NCBI RefSeq assembly: GCF_003119195.2
Contig: NZ_CP022253.1
Span: forward strand, 1,807,001 to 1,871,000
Length of the DNA stretch: 64,000 nt
Direction of reading: 5' to 3'
Source of the DNA: Azospirillum baldaniorum
GTDB lineage: Bacteria; Pseudomonadota; Alphaproteobacteria; Azospirillales; Azospirillaceae
Shown piece by piece: positions 37,854-47,546 of the stretch. Position 1 is the stretch's first letter. Every line of letters starts with the position of its first letter. The notes below the pieces were generated by a model. The model saw nothing but the letters and a program-made list of their open reading frames with translations. It had not been told where the DNA came from and ran no database searches. Both the position numbers and the translations under genes were made by a program.

Positions 37854-39068
37854 TCAGCCCGGCAGCTTGCAGCCGCTCTCCGCCATGGTGGCGAAGGCCT
37901 CGTCGCCGGGGATGGTGCGGATGATCTCGTAATAATCCCACGGCCCCTTGGACTCGCTGGGCTTCTTCACGCGGGCCAGATACATGTCGTGGACCATGCG
38001 CCCGTTCGGCAGGATCTTGCCGTTCTTGGCGAACATGTCGTTGACCGGCATCTCCTTCATCTTGGCGGCCACGGTCGGCCCGTCGTCGGTCCCAGCCGCC
38101 TCGATGGCCTTCAGGTAGTGCTTCACCGAGGAGTAGCTGCCGGCCTGCACCATGGTCGGCATCTTACCGGTCTTCGCCTTGTACTTCTCCGACCAGGCGC
38201 GCTTCTCGTCGTCCATGTCCCAGTAGAAGCCGGTGGTCAGGACGAGGTCCTGGGCGACCTGGAGCCCCAGAGCGTGCACATCCGACAGGAAGATCAGCAG
38301 CCCGGCCAGCTTCTGTTGCCCGCTCTGCGTCAGGCCGAACTCCGACGCCTGCTTGATCGAGGTGATGGTGTCGCCGCCGGCGTTGGCGAGGCCGATGACC
38401 TGCGCGCCCGACGACTGCGCCTGCAGCAGGAAGGAGGAGAAGTCCGCCGTGTTCAGCGGCGCGCGGACCGCCCCCACGACCGTGCCGCCGGCCTTCTTCA
38501 CCTGTGCGGCCGTGTCGGTTTCAAGCTGGTGGCCGAAGGCGTAGTCGGCGGTCAGGAAGAACCAGCTCTTGCCGCCCTCCTTCACGATGGCCTGACCGGT
38601 GCCGACGGCCAGAGCGCGGGTGTCGTAGGCCCAGTGGAAGCCGGTGGGCGAGCAGGCGTCGCCGGTCAGGCGCGAGGTCGCCGGCCCCTGCATCAGGAAG
38701 ATCGTCTTCTTCTCGCGCGTCACCTCCTGCACCGCCAGGGCGACGCCGGAGTTCGGCACGTCGACGATGACGTCCACCCCGTCGCGGTCGATCCATTCGC
38801 GGGAGAGGTTGGAGCCGATGTCCGGTTTGTTCTGGTGGTCGGCGGCGATCACTTCGATGGGCTTGCCCAGGATCTTGCCGCCCACCTCCTCGACCGCCAT
38901 GCGGACGGCGACCACCGAGCCCTCGCCGCCCAAATCGGCATAGAGGCCGGAGCGGTCGTTGAGGACGCCGATCTTCACAACGTCGCCGGAGATCTTGCCC
39001 TGCTGGGCCTGCGCGGAACCGACGGCCAGCGCGGCGAGCGCCGCTCCGGCAAGCAGACGTGCAATCAT
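37854..39068 (-). CDS. livK: Branched-chain amino acid-type ABC transporter substrate-binding protein
   Basis: 404 residues with a signal peptide (IARLLAGAALAALAVGSAQA). The mature part is a Peripla_BP_6 domain: VVKIGVLNDRSGLYADLGGEGSV, VIAADHQNKPDIGSNLSREW, DVIVDVPNSGVALAVQEVT and WFFLTADYAFGHQLE. This version, with GLYADLGG and TADYAFGH, belongs to a branch often found with amide- or aromatic-acid-type clusters rather than leucine uptake, so the substrate is open. ATG at 39068. It sits between livF and livH. Confidence 0.9.
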   Translation of the reverse strand: MIARLLAGAALAALAVGSAQAQQGKISGDVVKIGVLNDRSGLYADLGGEGSVVAVRMAVEEVGGKILGKPIEVIAADHQNKPDIGSNLSREWIDRDGVDVIVDVPNSGVALAVQEVTREKKTIFLMQGPATSRLTGDACSPTGFHWAYDTRALAVGTGQAIVKEGGKSWFFLTADYAFGHQLETDTAAQVKKAGGTVVGAVRAPLNTADFSSFLLQAQSSGAQVIGLANAGGDTITSIKQASEFGLTQSGQQKLAGLLIFLSDVHALGLQVAQDLVLTTGFYWDMDDEKRAWSEKYKAKTGKMPTMVQAGSYSSVKHYLKAIEAAGTDDGPTVAAKMKEMPVNDMFAKNGKILPNGRMVHDMYLARVKKPSESKGPWDYYEIIRTIPGDEAFATMAESGCKLPG

Positions 39069-39111
39069 TCCATTCCTCCCCGTTCGAATTCGAGCGTTTC
39101 TGCTTGTTGAT

Positions 39112-39834
39112 TCAGACACCCAGATACGTGTGCAGCTTCTCCATGTTGGCGGCGAGCTGGTTGTTCGGGATCATGTCCATCACGCGGCCTTCCTCCATCA
39201 TGTAATGGCGGTCGGCGATGGTGGCGGCGAAGCGGAAGTTCTGCTCGACCAGCAGGACGGTGAAGCCGCGCTGCTTCAGCTTGCGGACGGCCACCCCGAT
39301 CTGCTCGATGATCACCGGGGCCAGCCCTTCCGTCGGCTCGTCGAGAAGGATCATGGTGGCGCCGGTGCGCAGGATGCGCGCGATGGCCAGCATCTGCTGC
39401 TCCCCGCCCGACAGGCGGGTGCCCTGGGTCGAGCCCCGGCCCTGAAGGTTGGGGAACAGCTCGTAAATCTGCTGGACCGTCATGCCGCCATCCTTCACGA
39501 CGGGTGGCAGCGTCAGGTTTTCCTCGACGTTGAGCGAGGCGAAGATCCCGCGCTCCTCCGGCACATAGCCGATGCCGAGGCGCGGGATCTTGTGCGGCGC
39601 CATGCCGATCAGTTCCTGCCCCTGAAATCGGATGGAGCCGGTGCGCTTGCCGACGATGCCCATGATCGAGCGCATGGTGGTCGTCTTGCCGGCGCCGTTG
39701 CGGCCCAGCAGGGTCACCACCTCACCCTGGCGGACCTCCAGGTTCACCCCGTGCAGGACGTGGCTTTCGCCGTAGAAGGCCTGGAGATCGGAAACCTCCA
39801 GCATCGCGGTCCTCACCGTTGCGCCGTCAGGCAT
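39112..39834 (-). CDS. livF: ABC transporter ATP-binding protein LivF
   Basis: 240 residues. Walker A GRNGAGKTT, signature LSGGEQQMLAIAR, Walker B MILLDEPTEGLAP and the switch-region VEQN-F are those of LivF. GYVPEERGIFASLNVEENL is the Q-loop side. Its start overlaps the livG stop by eight bases, and the next gene, livK, begins 43 bases after its stop. It works with LivG to energise the LivHM channel. Confidence 0.93.
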   Translation of the reverse strand: MPDGATVRTAMLEVSDLQAFYGESHVLHGVNLEVRQGEVVTLLGRNGAGKTTTMRSIMGIVGKRTGSIRFQGQELIGMAPHKIPRLGIGYVPEERGIFASLNVEENLTLPPVVKDGGMTVQQIYELFPNLQGRGSTQGTRLSGGEQQMLAIARILRTGATMILLDEPTEGLAPVIIEQIGVAVRKLKQRGFTVLLVEQNFRFAATIADRHYMMEEGRVMDMIPNNQLAANMEKLHTYLGV

Positions 39835-40582
39835 GACCGCTCCCCATATAGGCTTCCCGCACCTTCGGATGGCGCGACACCTCGGCGTAGGGGCCTTCGG
39901 CCAGGACCTCGCCGCGGGCCAGCACGGTGATCCAGTCCGACAGGTTGGAAACCACGGACAGGTTGTGCTCCACCATCAGGATCGTGCGGTTGGCCGAGAC
40001 CCGCTTGATCAGCGCGGCGATGCGGTCGATGTCCTCGTGCCCCATGCCGGCCATCGGCTCGTCCAGCAGCAGCATCTCCGGCTCCAGGGCCAGCGTCGTG
40101 GCGATCTCCAGCGCCCGCTTGCGACCATAGGGAAGCTCCGCCGCCGGCCGGTGGGCGTAGCCAGCCAGCCCGACATCCTCCAGCAGTTCCATCGCCCGCC
40201 CGTTCAGCCGGTCGAGCACCGATTCCGATGTCCAGAAGTGGAAGGAGTTGCCGAGCGGCCGTTGCAGCCCGACGCGCACATTCTCCAGAACCGACAGATG
40301 CGGGAACACCGCAGAAATCTGGAAGGAGCGGATGATGCCCAGGCGCGCCACGTCCGCCGGCTTTACCGCCGTGATGTCGCGCCCGTTGAACAGGATGTTT
40401 CCGGTGCTGGGTTGAAGAAACTTGGTGAGCAGATTGAAAACGGTCGTTTTTCCGGCCCCGTTGGGACCGATCAGCGCATGGATGGACCCCCGTTTCACCC
40501 GCAGGCTGACGTCGCGGACGGCGACGAAGCCCCGGAATTCCTTGGTCAGTCCGCGCGTCTCCAGAATGACGTCACTTGCCAT
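39827..40582 (-). CDS. livG: ABC transporter ATP-binding protein LivG
   Basis: 251 residues, first gene of the operon. Walker A GPNGAGKTTVF, the LivG-type FQISAVFPHLSVLENV, a shortened signature ELPYGRKRALEIATTLA and Walker B MLLLDEPMAGMGHEDI are visible; the switch His is in MVEHNLSVV. The signature reads LPYG instead of LSGG, which is usual for LivG. The order G-F-K-H-M differs from the K-H-M-G-F order of enterobacteria. Confidence 0.93.
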   Translation of the reverse strand: MASDVILETRGLTKEFRGFVAVRDVSLRVKRGSIHALIGPNGAGKTTVFNLLTKFLQPSTGNILFNGRDITAVKPADVARLGIIRSFQISAVFPHLSVLENVRVGLQRPLGNSFHFWTSESVLDRLNGRAMELLEDVGLAGYAHRPAAELPYGRKRALEIATTLALEPEMLLLDEPMAGMGHEDIDRIAALIKRVSANRTILMVEHNLSVVSNLSDWITVLARGEVLAEGPYAEVSRHPKVREAYMGSGHA

Positions 40583-40913
40583 ATCCTCCCCATTCCCTGT
40601 TTTCAGCAGCCTTCCGCGAGACCGCCTGTTGTTTGGTTCAGGTTATCAGCAATCTGTCACACGTACAGCTTACGGAAAGAACTTAATCCCGTCCATCCGG
40701 AAGCATCGAAGACGTGACAAAGCATGACCGGACGGCAAAACCGCCGGCAAAAAGGATCTATGGGAGGCCGAAACGCGGGCATGAAAAAAGCGGCCACGCA
40801 GGGCCGCACACCGACTCGCGGCACGCCCCCGGACCCGAGGCCGGAGGCGTGCCTTTCTCTTTCGACGCAGGAGCCGGAAACCGCGGTACCGATACGACTC
40901 AGGCAGCCGCGGA
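40583..40913. other. Intergenic region upstream of the liv operon
   Basis: 331 bases holding the liv promoter (minus strand) and the terminator of the MarR-type gene. A second stem, GGCACGCC with GGCGTGCC (about 40820-40855), is followed on the plus strand by TTTCTCTTTC. Short frames on the plus strand run through both hairpins and are not credible genes. Confidence 0.55.
40784..40807 (-). terminator. Intrinsic terminator of the MarR-type regulator gene
   Basis: Minus strand: a 6-bp GC-only stem (40802-40807 with 40790-40795, arm GCGGCC) and then TTTTTTC (40789-40784). It lies about 107 bases after the regulator stop. Confidence 0.7.
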
Positions 40914-41387
40914 TCAGGCCGCCGAGGTCAGCGGAAAGCCGCTGTAGTCGAGCGACGCGGACCAGAAGCGTTCGAGCTTGCGCAGGGTCTCGTTCGCCTT
41001 GACCAGTTCCTCGTCGCTGAAGCCGGCCTTCTCCAGAGCCGTCAGATGGCGCTCGAACATGCGGCTGATCTTCTCGCGCAGATCGAGGCCCTTCTCCGAC
41101 AGGCGGACGCGCACCGACCGGCGGTCGTGCGGCGAACGCTCCTGCCCGAGATAGCCGTTCTCGACCATCTTCTTCACGTTGTAGGACACGTTGGAGCCGA
41201 GATAATAGCCGCGCGCCGTAAGCTCGCCGACGGTCATCTCGTCTTCGCCGATGTTGTAGAGGATCAGGCTCTGGACGTTGTTGATGTCCTGGATACCGAG
41301 CCGGTCAAGCTCGGTCTTCAGCACCTCGAGAAAGTGGCGGTGAAGCCGTTCGATCAAGAGGATGCTTTCATAATAGGGTTTGCGCAC
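40914..41387 (-). CDS. ldtR: MarR family transcriptional regulator, LdtR-like
   Basis: 157 residues with a winged helix-turn-helix. MRKPYYESILLIERLHRHFLEV, DINNVQSLILYNIGEDEMTVGEL, YYLGSNVSYNVKKMVENGYL and ERSPHDRRSVRVRLSEKG (quoted separately) match the LdtR group of alphaproteobacteria. LdtR controls L,D-transpeptidase genes, stress tolerance and motility in Rhizobiales (family knowledge). The start is GTG at 41387, eight bases after GGAG; no closer ATG exists. A perfect CtrA-type site lies 58-73 bases upstream of the start, and a U-tract terminator follows. Confidence 0.82.
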   Translation of the reverse strand: MRKPYYESILLIERLHRHFLEVLKTELDRLGIQDINNVQSLILYNIGEDEMTVGELTARGYYLGSNVSYNVKKMVENGYLGQERSPHDRRSVRVRLSEKGLDLREKISRMFERHLTALEKAGFSDEELVKANETLRKLERFWSASLDYSGFPLTSAA

Positions 41388-41795
41388 CGCGGTCTCCTTT
41401 GGCTCGTACCGGACATGGGCCGACCTGTGGCCTTTCCGGGGTCCTTAAGCGGAGATTAACCGATCATTGTCCGGCAATCACCTCAATAATGCCCCAAAAG
41501 CACAGCCCGGGTTGTAGAACAGCCTGGCCCTGCGGAATATCCCCGTCCTGCCGCGCCAAGCCCCGTCGCGTGCCAGGATTGCCTGGAATCCAGGCACCCC
41601 GGCGGCGTTCCCGCCCGGCGAACCGGGCGGCAAGCCGACCCGTCCCATCCAACCCCCGACAACAACCGTCAGGCAACAACAACGGTCAGGTTTGAGACAA
41701 GTCCCGCAAGGATTTCCCCGATACTAACGCAGAAACGCGCGGAATGTGCCTGCATCCGTGCACGTTCAGAGTGCAATAAAGGGGAGCGGGCCTCT
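41388..41795. other. Intergenic region upstream of the LdtR-like gene
   Basis: 408 bases with no credible gene; the open frames on both strands lack ribosome sites and overlap. It holds a perfect CtrA-type site (41445-41460) and a 17-base near-perfect palindrome TGCCTGGAATCCAGGCA (41580-41596), which may be an operator or the end of the upstream hydrolase transcript. Confidence 0.55.
41445..41460. promoter_or_regulatory. CtrA-type binding site upstream of the LdtR-like gene
   Basis: TTAAGCGGAGATTAAC is an exact TTAA-N7-TTAAC, the full CtrA consensus. It lies 58-73 bases before the GTG start of the MarR-type gene, a good position for direct control. Confidence 0.7.
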
Positions 41796-42872
41796 TCATT
41801 CGGTAAAGCGCAAATCCCCGCCAACGGGTTCGGCGAAGTAACCGGCCACCTCTTCAGCCGTCACGTCGGCCAGAGAGGCCGGCGACCAGCGCGGATTCCG
41901 ATCCTTGTCGACCAGCGCCGCGCGGATGCCTTCGTAGACATCATGGCGGGCGAGGAAGGCGAGGCTGAGGCGAAGCTCCTGGATCATGCAGCCGTCGAAG
42001 TCCAGCTTGGCGCCGCGGCGCAGCGCCTCCAGCGTCACCTTCAGGCTGGTCGGCGACACCCGCTTCAGCGTGGCGAGCTGGCCGGCGGCCCACTCCGTGC
42101 CCTCGGCCTCCAGGGCGGCGACGATGGCCTCCACCTCGTTGTGGGCGTAGCAGCGGTCGATGGCCGCGCGGTTGGCGGCGACCGGTGGTTCGCCGGCTTC
42201 CTCGCGATGGCGCGCAACCGCCTCGTCGGCCGGCACGCCGTCGGCCAACTCGGCGATCAGGGACTCCAGCTTGGCGCTGGGCACGAAGGCGTCGGCGGCG
42301 CCGACCTCGATCATGTCGGCCGCCTTCAACCGGTCACCGGTCAGGCCCAGCCAGATGCCGACCTGTCCGGGCAGGCGCGGCAGGAAATAGGTGCCGCCGA
42401 CGTCCGGATAGAGCCCGATGCCCGTCTCCGGCATGGCGAACATCGTCCGCTCGGTCACGATCCGGTGCGACCCGTGCACCGACAGGCCGACGCCGCCGCC
42501 CATGCTGATGCCGTCAATCAGCGCGACATAGGGCTTGGGGCAGGTGTGGATCAGGCGGTTGAGGACGTACTCCTCGCTGAAGAAGGCGCGGATGGACGCG
42601 CCGTCGTCCTGCCCCGCCTTGGCGGCCTTGCCCGTCTCGTACAGGTTCACCACGTCGCCGCCGGCGCAGAAGGCTTTCTCCCCCGCGCCCTGCACGACGA
42701 TGGCCTTGACCTCGGGATCGGCGATCCAGGCGCGCAGCTGCGGATCGAACAGGCGGATCATGCCCAGCGTCAGGGCGTTCAGCGCCTTCGGGCGGTTCAG
42801 CGTCACCAGCCCGATGGAGCCGCGGCGTTCGAAAAGGATCTCGGCGAACTGGATCTCGGCAGGGTCGCTCAT
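41796..42872 (-). CDS. 3-hydroxyisobutyryl-CoA hydrolase (enoyl-CoA hydratase/isomerase family)
   Basis: About 358 residues, longer than simple crotonases and typical for HIBYL-CoA hydrolases of valine breakdown. Landmarks: GLVTLNRPKALNAL, GEKAFCAGGDVVNLYE (oxyanion hole), PYVALIDGISMGGGVGLSVHG, MPETGIGLYPDVGGTYFLPR with the catalytic Glu and Asp, and the C-terminal SPTSLKVTLEALRRG and LSLAFL. ATG at 42872 (MSDPAE) has GGAA upstream; the longer start at 42890 lacks a ribosome site. It releases 3-hydroxyisobutyrate from its CoA ester. It is a single gene, divergent from the lipid kinase. Confidence 0.88.
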   Translation of the reverse strand: MSDPAEIQFAEILFERRGSIGLVTLNRPKALNALTLGMIRLFDPQLRAWIADPEVKAIVVQGAGEKAFCAGGDVVNLYETGKAAKAGQDDGASIRAFFSEEYVLNRLIHTCPKPYVALIDGISMGGGVGLSVHGSHRIVTERTMFAMPETGIGLYPDVGGTYFLPRLPGQVGIWLGLTGDRLKAADMIEVGAADAFVPSAKLESLIAELADGVPADEAVARHREEAGEPPVAANRAAIDRCYAHNEVEAIVAALEAEGTEWAAGQLATLKRVSPTSLKVTLEALRRGAKLDFDGCMIQELRLSLAFLARHDVYEGIRAALVDKDRNPRWSPASLADVTAEEVAGYFAEPVGGDLRFTE

Positions 42873-43039
42873 GGTTCCGGTCGTTTCCATTTGTTCGTTT
42901 GTGGGGCGAATTGATCGGTTTCGGGCGATGATACGGGCGGCGGGCGGCGTGTCAAACCGCGGTTTCGCAGCGCAGCGTCGCGGAACACCGCCCCCGCCTC
43001 AGCCGTTGCCGCACCCACAGTCATGAGCGGGACAGTTCC

Positions 43040-44020
43040 ATGATGGCAGCCTCAGCAGCGCAAGCGTCACGTCAGGAGGGAGCGGGCCGCAAGACGGCCA
43101 TCATCCTCAACCGGTCCGCGGGAACGCTGGCCGGACAGCCGATCGACGATACGGTGGCGGCGATCCGCAGCGCCTTCGAGCGGCACGGGGCGGAGGTGTC
43201 GCTGACCGCGGTGGAGCCGGCCGACTGCGCGTCGGAAATCCGCAAGGCGATCGACTCCGACGCGGAGCTGGTCATCGTGGGCGGTGGCGACGGGACCATC
43301 CACACCGCGGTCAACATGATCCTGCCCACCGGCAAGATCCTGGGCATCCTGCCGCTCGGCACCATGAACCTGCTGGCGCGCGATCTGAAGACGCCGCTGG
43401 ACCTCGACGAGGCGTACGAGGCCCTGGCCGCCGGCGAGGTGAGCAGCATCGACGTGGCGGAGGTGAACGGCGAGGTCTACCTGAACAGCTCCGTCCTCGG
43501 CTTCTACCCGCAGGTGGTTCAGGAGCGCGAGGAGAAGCGCAAGCGGCACCGCCTGCTGAAATGGCCGGCGATGGCGCTCGCCATGGTCCGCACCTTCCGC
43601 CGCCTGCCCCTGCTCGACGTGCGGATCGATTGGGGCGAGGGGCCGCGCCGCGTGCGCACCCCGATTCTGGTGGTCTCCAACAACCCCTTCGACGGCGAGG
43701 CGGGCAGCATGCTCCTGCGCCGTGCCCGGCTCGATTCCGGCAAGCTCGGCGTCTATGTGGCGCGGCAGCGCGACCCCTGGGGGCTGCTGCGGCTGATGGG
43801 GCGCACCATGCTCGGAACTTGGCAGCATGATGAGGAGTTGGAAACGCTGACGGCCACGCAACTGACGGTGCACAGCCGGCGGCGGCGGCTGAAGATGGTC
43901 AACGACGGTGAAATCCTGCAAATGGAGCCGCCGCTGAACTACCGCATCCGTCACAAGGCGCTGAAGGTCCTGCTGCCCAAGGCGGCGCCCGAAGGCGACG
44001 GCACGGCGGACGGCGCGTGA
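43040..44020 (+). CDS. Diacylglycerol kinase family lipid kinase
   Basis: 326 residues. The catalytic domain opens KTAIILNRSAGT and has the ATP site VIVGGGDGTIHTAVNMIL with the GGDGT motif, then LGILPLGTMNLLARDL. The C-terminal half has VSNNPFDGEAGSMLLRRA and the last strand. Such proteins (YegS/BmrU-like) phosphorylate diacylglycerol or related lipids at the membrane face. Starts at ATG 43040. It stops 25 bases before a phosphoesterase gene, so the two likely form an operon, joined perhaps in lipid turnover. Confidence 0.88.
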   Translation: MMAASAAQASRQEGAGRKTAIILNRSAGTLAGQPIDDTVAAIRSAFERHGAEVSLTAVEPADCASEIRKAIDSDAELVIVGGGDGTIHTAVNMILPTGKILGILPLGTMNLLARDLKTPLDLDEAYEALAAGEVSSIDVAEVNGEVYLNSSVLGFYPQVVQEREEKRKRHRLLKWPAMALAMVRTFRRLPLLDVRIDWGEGPRRVRTPILVVSNNPFDGEAGSMLLRRARLDSGKLGVYVARQRDPWGLLRLMGRTMLGTWQHDEELETLTATQLTVHSRRRRLKMVNDGEILQMEPPLNYRIRHKALKVLLPKAAPEGDGTADGA

Positions 44021-44045
44021 CGCGAATGACTGCCGGGGAGGTGTC

Positions 44046-44894
44046 GTGAAGAAGCTCGCCCACATCTCGGACCTGCATTTCGGGCGGATCGACCCGCTGG
44101 TGGTCGACGGCCTGCTGGCCGACCTGACGGCGGCGCGGCCCGACCTGATCGTCATCTCCGGCGATCTGGTCCAGCGCGCCAAGGCCCGCCATTTCCTGGA
44201 GGCGCGGGCCTTCCTGGAGAAGCTGCCCTTCCCCTATCTGGTCGTGCCGGGCAACCACGACATCCCGGTCTACAACGTGGTGCGCCGCTTCCTCGACCCG
44301 TTCGGCAACTACAAGCGCTACATCACCACCGACCTCAGCCCCTTCCACATCGATTCGGAAATCGCCGTTCTGGGGATCAACACGGCGCGCTCGGTCATCA
44401 CGGATTTTTCCGAAGGGCGCATGAACAAGGCGCAGATCAAGCGCGTGCGCGAGGTCTTCTGCGAGGTGCCGGACACCGTCTTCAAGGTGCTGTTCACCCA
44501 CCACCCCTTCCTGCCGCCGCCCGACGCGCCGAAGACGAAGCTGGTCGGGCGGCACAAGCTGGCCCTGCCGGCGCTGGAAAGCTGCGGGGTGGACCTGCTG
44601 CTGGCCGGGCACCTGCACCGCGCCTATTCCGGCGACATCATGACCCACCACACCCAGGTGGCGCGCTCCATCCTGGTCGCCCAGGCCTCCACCGCGACCT
44701 CCACGCGGCTGCGCAACGAGGCCAACGCCTACAACCTCATCGCCATCGAACCGCCGCGCGTCACCTTCGAGGTGCGGTCCTGGGAGGGGGCGGCCTTCAC
44801 CGGCGGCCTCGTCTCGCAATGGCGCAAGGACGGGCACCGCTGGGTCATGGAGATGCAGGACTCGGGATTCAGACCTGTGAGCGGTGCGGCTTGA
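44046..44894 (+). CDS. Calcineurin-like metallophosphoesterase
   Basis: 282 residues, beginning with GTG after a GGGGAGGTGTC stretch. All metallophosphoesterase motifs are in order: AHISDLHFGRIDP, DLIVISGDLVQRA, LVVPGNHDIPVY, LFTHHPFLPP and LLLAGHLHRAYSG. The binuclear metal site is therefore intact. It may hydrolyse cyclic nucleotides or phospholipid-related esters; the CpdA-like fold does not settle that. It follows the lipid kinase by 25 bases and precedes hemB. Confidence 0.88.
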   Translation: MKKLAHISDLHFGRIDPLVVDGLLADLTAARPDLIVISGDLVQRAKARHFLEARAFLEKLPFPYLVVPGNHDIPVYNVVRRFLDPFGNYKRYITTDLSPFHIDSEIAVLGINTARSVITDFSEGRMNKAQIKRVREVFCEVPDTVFKVLFTHHPFLPPPDAPKTKLVGRHKLALPALESCGVDLLLAGHLHRAYSGDIMTHHTQVARSILVAQASTATSTRLRNEANAYNLIAIEPPRVTFEVRSWEGAAFTGGLVSQWRKDGHRWVMEMQDSGFRPVSGAA

Positions 44895-45971
<1,077 letters not shown>

Positions 45972-46062
45972 GCCGTTCGGGCTCGTCTTTGAGCTGTTCG
46001 GGCGCACGGGTGTGCGGACGCTTTTATAGCATGTGGCCATCGCCGACCGATGGAGTTTCCCC

Positions 46063-46614
46063 ATGCACAATCGCTCCGCTCTCCTGCTCGCCGCCATCCT
46101 TGCCATGGGCGCCGCCCCGGCCACCGCTTTCGAGCTGACCAGCCCCGACATCAAGGACGGGGCGCCTCTGGGCGAGCGGCATGTCTTCGCCGGCTTCGGC
46201 TGCACAGGGGAAAATGTCTCGCCTGCGTTGGCCTGGAAGGACGCACCGGCCGGCACGCGCAGCTTCGCTGTCACCGCCTACGACCCCGATGCGCCGACAG
46301 GCAGCGGCTGGTGGCATTGGATCGTCTTCAACCTTCCCGCCACCACCCTGCGGCTCTCGGCCGGGGCTGGAAATCCGAACACGGGATTGCTTCCGGCCGG
46401 AGCGTTGCAAAGCCGCTCCGACTTCGGCACGCCGGGCTACGGCGGTGCCTGTCCGCCGGTCGGCGACGCACCGCACCGCTACGTCTTCACCGTCCACGCA
46501 TTGAAGACGGACAGCCTTCCGCTCGACGCGAACTCGTCGGGCGCCATGGTCGGCTTTCTACTGAACGCCAACCGCCTGGAAAAGGCCACACTGACCGCGC
46601 GTTACGGTCGATGA
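46063..46614 (+). CDS. Exported PEBP family protein (YbhB/YbcL-like)
   Basis: 183 residues from ATG 46063, with a signal peptide (SALLLAAILAMGAAPATA). The phosphatidylethanolamine-binding-protein fold is clear: FGCTGENVSPALAWKDAP, FAVTAYDPDAPTGSGWWHWIVFN (in pieces AVTAYDPDAPTGSGWWHW and IVFN), SRSDFGTPGYGGACPPVGD and HRYVFTVHALK. The anion-binding pocket residues Asp-Pro-Asp and Gly-Tyr-Gly-Gly-x-Cys-Pro-Pro are kept. The physiological ligand of bacterial members is not established. Its stop overlaps a possible ATG of the next gene. Confidence 0.9.
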   Translation: MHNRSALLLAAILAMGAAPATAFELTSPDIKDGAPLGERHVFAGFGCTGENVSPALAWKDAPAGTRSFAVTAYDPDAPTGSGWWHWIVFNLPATTLRLSAGAGNPNTGLLPAGALQSRSDFGTPGYGGACPPVGDAPHRYVFTVHALKTDSLPLDANSSGAMVGFLLNANRLEKATLTARYGR

Positions 46615-46679
46615 GCGTGCAGATGGGGCGCTGCGGACCTTGCCCGCGCGTCCCGGCGCCTCCTAGACTGGACGCCGCC

Positions 46680-47546
46680 ATGACACCGGACCTCCTTCCT
46701 GCATTGTCCCGCTACGCCGCCCGCGACCTCCGACCGGGCTCCGGCGATCGCCCGCACCGTCCCGAACTGTGGGCGTTCGTGGCGCGCGACCGCGAACGCA
46801 TCACGGACATCCGCATAGAACGCACGGCCTTGATCGTGGTGATCGACGGTGCCAAGGAGGTCACCGACACCCGCGGCACCCACCATTTTCCGAAGGGTTC
46901 GGCGATGCTTCTGCCGCCCGGCTGGATCGGCACGGTGGTGAACGCCCCGAGCGAGGCGACCGGGCATTACCGCGCCCTGATCCTGGAATTTCCGGGGGAC
47001 ATGGTCCGGCGGCTTCTCGACGCACATCCCACCGCACGGGTCGGCAACCGGCAACATCCGCACGACTTTCGCGTGGCCCTGACCCCCGCTCTGGCCAGCG
47101 CGGTGGAGCATGCCGCCGCCGGCTTGGCCGTGGGTTCCACGCTCAGCCCACGCCTCGTCGAGCACCGCTGCATGGAAGTTCTGCTGGCCCTTCTGGACGA
47201 CTGTGTGTGGTGGCTCGGGCACGGAATGCCCGGTGGCACGGCCGACGCGGTCCGCCAATTGGTCCGCGCCTATCCCGACCAGCCTTGGACAGCCAGGAGC
47301 GTCGCTGTCGAGATGGGTCTCAGCACGGGAACCTTGCGCCGACGCCTTGCCGATGAAGACGCCTCCGTACGGCGCATCCTGACGGAGGAGCGTGTCGCTC
47401 ACGCCCGTCGGTTGCTGGAAAGCGACGGGCTGTCCGTGCAGCAAGCGGCGGAGGCGGTTGGCTACACCTCCCGCTCCCACTTCGCCCGACGGGTTCGGGC
47501 CGTTACGGGCGCGAACCCGTCGGACCTGCGTGGCGATGGTCGCTGA
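46680..47546 (+). CDS. AraC family transcriptional regulator
   Basis: About 288 residues from ATG 46680 (MTPDLLPAL). The C-terminal 100 residues hold two helix-turn-helix units: WTARSVAVEMGLSTGTLRRRL and LSVQQAAEAVGYTSRSHFARR. The N-terminal half is a cupin-like effector domain with HHFPKGSAMLLPPGWIGTVV, resembling the AraC_N type. An upstream ATG at 46611, in ATGA overlap with the PEBP stop, would add 23 residues; neither has a strong ribosome site. The stop codon touches the stop of the convergent rsmC-like gene without a single base between. The target is unknown; the PEBP gene next to it is a candidate. Confidence 0.85.
   Translation: MTPDLLPALSRYAARDLRPGSGDRPHRPELWAFVARDRERITDIRIERTALIVVIDGAKEVTDTRGTHHFPKGSAMLLPPGWIGTVVNAPSEATGHYRALILEFPGDMVRRLLDAHPTARVGNRQHPHDFRVALTPALASAVEHAAAGLAVGSTLSPRLVEHRCMEVLLALLDDCVWWLGHGMPGGTADAVRQLVRAYPDQPWTARSVAVEMGLSTGTLRRRLADEDASVRRILTEERVAHARRLLESDGLSVQQAAEAVGYTSRSHFARRVRAVTGANPSDLRGDGR

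Noticed and set aside
40714..40947. Short plus-strand open frame upstream of the liv operon
   Set aside because: It runs through the U-tract terminator of the MarR-type gene and another hairpin, and its end overlaps that gene; no ribosome site.
41399..41695. Open frames on both strands in the gap upstream of the LdtR-like gene
   Set aside because: No ribosome sites, no family character, and they overlap each other and the CtrA-type site.
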